Assembly: GCA_003501835.1 (NCBI GenBank)
Contig: DNOU01000075.1
Location: forward strand, 2,860 to 18,899
Source of the DNA: Anaerolineaceae bacterium
GTDB lineage: Bacteria > Chloroflexota > Anaerolineae > Anaerolineales > Anaerolineaceae
Length of the DNA: 16,040 nucleotides
Direction of reading: 5' to 3'
Made by a program: the position numbers and the translations under genes. Each line of letters starts with the position of its first letter. The stretch's first letter is position 1. Below, piece after piece: positions 13,376-16,040 of this stretch. The notes under the pieces were generated by a model. That model worked only from the letters and a program-made list of their open reading frames with translations. It did not search any database and was not told where the DNA came from.

Positions 13376-14467
13376 ATGTCAGGCGAATATCCACTGGATC
13401 AATGGTCGAAAACGGGTGAGGTTTATGAAAAGCTCGAAGAAGGAGCAGTTCGCTGCCTTTCTTGTGCTCACCGCTGCCTTATCCGCCCTGGAAAACGGGG
13501 CATTTGCAGGGTACGTTTCAACCTGGAAGGGGAGCTGCGGGTACCCTGGGGGTATGTGGCAGGAGCGGCAGCAGATCCCATTGAAAAGAAACCCTTCAAT
13601 CATTTTCTGCCGGGTAGCATCGCCTTCACTTTCGGCATGCTGGGATGCAATTTTCACTGTGCCTTTTGTCAGAATTGGGTATCCTCACAGGCATTGCGCG
13701 ATCCGACCGCAGCCAACCTGGTCAATCCCGTCACATATGCCAGCGCAGATCAACTGGTTTCCTACGCGTCACGCAATCAGGCGCAGGTGATGGCTTCCTC
13801 TTATAATGAACCGCTCATTACCAGCGAGTGGGGGGTGGAAATCTTCAAGAAAGCGCGCAGCCAGGGCATGAAAACGGTGATGGTCTCGAATGGTTATGCC
13901 ACACCCGAGGTACTGCGGTATGTGCGACCTTTTCTGGACGGATACAAGATCGATCTAAAGAGCATGAACCCGGTCAATTACCGCGATATGGGCGGAGTGC
14001 TCCATTGCGTACTTGACAGCATCAAGCTCGCGGTGGAGCTTGGATTGTGGGTGGAGGTGGTTACCCTGGTGATCCCCGGGTTCAATGATTCACAGGAGGA
14101 ACTCTGGCAGACCTCGCGGTTCCTGGCATCTGTCTCTCGTGACATCCCCTGGCATGTAACCGCCTTTCACCCGGATTACAAGATGGAAGACGGCAAACCC
14201 ACCCAGGCAGGCAAATTAAGGGAAGCCGCAGAAATTGGACAGGAGGCGGGTTTGCACTATGTGTATGCCGGAAATATTCCCGGCAGGGTGGGAAACCTGG
14301 AAAACACCTACTGCCCGAAATGCAGCAATGCTGTCATCGTCAGACGCGGGTACCTTTTGGAAAGCTATAAGATCAGCGCAAGCGGTAATTGCAGCTTTTG
14401 TGGCGAAAAGATTGCCGGAGTGTGGACAGACCACCCCGAAGAGATCCGTTATTCCCGATGGTTTTAA
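13376..14467 (+). CDS. amrS: AmmeMemoRadiSam-system type radical SAM enzyme
   Basis: This is a 363-residue radical SAM protein. The SAM-binding 4Fe-4S motif is Cys91-x3-Cys95-x2-Cys98 (LGCNFHCAFCQNW). Before it is a Cys-rich segment typical of this family, RCLSCAHRCLIRPGKRGICRVR (Cys27, 30, 34, 44). After it come SYNEPLI, PGFNDSQEELW, WHVTAFHPDYKM and AGNIPG. The C-terminus has two Cys pairs (YCPKC and CSFC). This pattern fits the AmmeMemoRadiSam radical SAM family, often annotated as a pyruvate-formate-lyase activating enzyme homologue. The physiological substrate of the family is unsettled. The usual partners (AMMECR1-like and Memo-like proteins) are not in this window. The start at 13376 is supported by AGGAG 5 nt upstream. 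An upstream in-frame extension to 13271 overlaps mutS2 and is rejected. Confidence 0.88.
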   Translation: MSGEYPLDQWSKTGEVYEKLEEGAVRCLSCAHRCLIRPGKRGICRVRFNLEGELRVPWGYVAGAAADPIEKKPFNHFLPGSIAFTFGMLGCNFHCAFCQNWVSSQALRDPTAANLVNPVTYASADQLVSYASRNQAQVMASSYNEPLITSEWGVEIFKKARSQGMKTVMVSNGYATPEVLRYVRPFLDGYKIDLKSMNPVNYRDMGGVLHCVLDSIKLAVELGLWVEVVTLVIPGFNDSQEELWQTSRFLASVSRDIPWHVTAFHPDYKMEDGKPTQAGKLREAAEIGQEAGLHYVYAGNIPGRVGNLENTYCPKCSNAVIVRRGYLLESYKISASGNCSFCGEKIAGVWTDHPEEIRYSRWF

Positions 14468-14507
14468 GTTCAGGCGCGGGCGGGAGAATTACGAAGAAAA
14501 GGTCTCA

Positions 14508-16040
14508 TTACCCGGCAGTGGGTGAAGACGTGAGGGTTGGCGTGGGGGTGATGGTGGGAGTCTGCGTGGTGGTAGGCGTCAGTGTGGGGGTGCTGGTGGG
14601 CAGGGGGGTGTTGTAGACGGGAATGAAGGACGAGTCGGATCCTGAAATGTCCATCAGGTACTTGACTGAGTCGCGGCAGTACGGCGAAAGGTTTGCGCCA
14701 ACATTCTGCCAGTTGAGTGTTTTCCCACTGCGGTAAGCTCTCTGGATGGCATTACCGAGACATCCAGGGCCGGCGTTGTAATTGACCATGGTGAAGCGCC
14801 ACAGATCTTCATATGAGGTCAATTGCACTGTGGGTTTGTGCGTAGTGTTGTAAAGCATGCGGTCCACCTGCTGGCAGTTTCCAATGATGGTTTGGGCAAA
14901 GATATTGATGCTGAAATTCGCCTGAGTCAGGTCAACTCCCAACGGGCATGTGGCGCAGGTGGCATTCACCCGCTGCATCAGGGCTCCTCTCAACAGCGCC
15001 TGGTTTTGTGTTGAAAGATTGCCAAAACCATTCTTGCATTTCTCGAATGAAATCACCAGCGGACAAAACTGATTGAAGAAATCGGGGTTCCAGAGCAGGA
15101 CGGTATCTGCACCGTTCTCGGTGAGCTGTCCCAATCCAGCTTCATTCATTTCGCTGTACATCCCCGGCCACAACTGGCTTTCACGGGTGAAGACGTTCTT
15201 CATCAACTGTGAGGGAACCCCCGAGCTTTTGGAAACATTGATGATCTCAGTATCGAACTGGTTTTGCCAGGCTGTGACCTCTTCGCGGGCGGCATCAGCA
15301 CCGCATTCAGTGGCGGTATTCCATGATGCCAGGCCGCCATCCGGACAGTCGCTCACATTTACTTGACCATTGTGGATTAACATGGCTGCCAGGTAGTACA
15401 GCATGCCGTCTGTGGCAAGCTGCGCCGGGTCAGAGGGAGACTGCAGCCATTTCGGCGGACCCTTGATATCAGGGAAAACATTCCAGATCTGTGCGCAGCT
15501 TCCCAAAGAGCGGTCACCCTGCCACTGGGAACTGATCACATCCACATAGAAAGCTGCGTTGTCGGTATTGGGTTCGTCAGGGTTGGTAAAGTCGCCCCAT
15601 GGAACCATGCGAACCTGGGCGGTGTACTCCTCCGTGCTGTCGCCAAAACTGGAATCCGCCCAAAAGTTCACCGTCACACCCTGAGCGCCGGTAGGCAAAA
15701 GAGGAACCGTACAGACACTTCCCGGGCAGCTGAACATTTTTCCACCCACGTCACCCTGGATGCTGATGATCTGTTCATTGGGCAGGGGTTCTGTCGCAGT
15801 GAATTTAAGCGCTGGAGTGCCCTTACAGGGATCGTTGGTCAAGGAGCTCTCGCATCCCGTCAGGTTGATCTGAACAACCGGCAGAGGCAGGTCCACCTGG
15901 ATAACCTTGCTATCTTCATGGCTGCCAATGCGCATCAGGTAGAAACCCGGGCAGATCGAGACGGAGGAGCTGTCATTCACCTGGCTGCAGGGTTTTGATT
16001 CAATCCATTGATCGTAGATTTTCTGTCCACATTGATCAAA
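14508..16040 (-). CDS. Secreted protein with lytic-transglycosylase-like domain and Pro/Thr-rich tail (N-terminus cut off by window edge)
   Basis: The frame is open to the right edge, giving 510 visible residues, so the true start and any signal peptide lie outside. A GTG at 15980 is in frame but there is no reason to call it the start, because coding continues through it. The first 230 or so visible residues are Cys-rich and unassigned. The middle has transglycosylase-like motifs: FTRESQLWPG, with a Glu in the position of the catalytic acid (codon 15180-15182), then EAGLGQLTENGA, then VNYNAGPGCLGNA. These correspond to the E-S, G-x-x-Q and Y-N-A-G motifs of SLT-type lysozyme-like domains, which cleave peptidoglycan glycan strands. 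The last 33 or so residues are a Thr/Pro repeat tail with no sorting signal. Many Cys residues suggest an extracytoplasmic location. The domain call is moderately sure; the activity is inferred. Confidence 0.75.
   Translation of the reverse strand, partial: FDQCGQKIYDQWIESKPCSQVNDSSSVSICPGFYLMRIGSHEDSKVIQVDLPLPVVQINLTGCESSLTNDPCKGTPALKFTATEPLPNEQIISIQGDVGGKMFSCPGSVCTVPLLPTGAQGVTVNFWADSSFGDSTEEYTAQVRMVPWGDFTNPDEPNTDNAAFYVDVISSQWQGDRSLGSCAQIWNVFPDIKGPPKWLQSPSDPAQLATDGMLYYLAAMLIHNGQVNVSDCPDGGLASWNTATECGADAAREEVTAWQNQFDTEIINVSKSSGVPSQLMKNVFTRESQLWPGMYSEMNEAGLGQLTENGADTVLLWNPDFFNQFCPLVISFEKCKNGFGNLSTQNQALLRGALMQRVNATCATCPLGVDLTQANFSINIFAQTIIGNCQQVDRMLYNTTHKPTVQLTSYEDLWRFTMVNYNAGPGCLGNAIQRAYRSGKTLNWQNVGANLSPYCRDSVKYLMDISGSDSSFIPVYNTPLPTSTPTLTPTTTQTPTITPTPTLTSSPTAG

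Overview
The window looks like a chromosomal segment of a bacterium of the Chloroflexota, most likely class Anaerolineae. This is inferred from gene content, not from a marker gene. The supporting signs are secreted proteins with long Pro/Thr linkers, a LysM plus SdrD-B-like surface protein, a translin-family gene beside a Cas4-like nuclease, a small B-box zinc-finger membrane protein, and a very large BTAD/AAA regulator. No rRNA, tRNA, insertion sequence, phage gene or CRISPR array was seen.

Layout. Positions 1-794 (-) hold a LysM/SdrD-B-like membrane-anchored surface protein whose stop codon falls at or just beyond the left edge. It is divergent from a lipoprotein (881-1723, +). A nine-gene plus-strand run follows from 1811 to 10748: ssb, a DUF3467 protein, a translin-family protein, two small membrane proteins that together make up one Cas4/RecB-like nuclease, NAD kinase, a B-box zinc-finger membrane protein, recN, and a 1178-residue SARP-like ATPase/TPR regulator. 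Several junctions are 4-nt ATGA overlaps, which suggests translational coupling. A strong hairpin (10834-10874) separates this run from mutS2, which reads towards it (13286-10878, -). mutS2 is divergent from an AmmeMemoRadiSam-type radical SAM gene (13376-14467, +). The right end (14508-16040, -) is a secreted protein with a lytic-transglycosylase-like domain, cut off at its N-terminus by the window edge.

How the genes fit together. The central run is rich in single-strand nucleic-acid and repair functions: SSB, translin, a Cas4-like nuclease and RecN, with MutS2 nearby. NAD kinase and a regulator sit in the same run. The two outer regions are cell-surface functions.

The most unusual item is the translin gene coupled by start/stop overlap to a nuclease split into two membrane-anchored halves. 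The predicted Fe-S ligands, one Cys in the first half and three in the second, would have to come together across two polypeptides. A second recurring pattern is near-perfect -10 boxes very close to start codons, which suggests short or absent 5' leaders for several genes.
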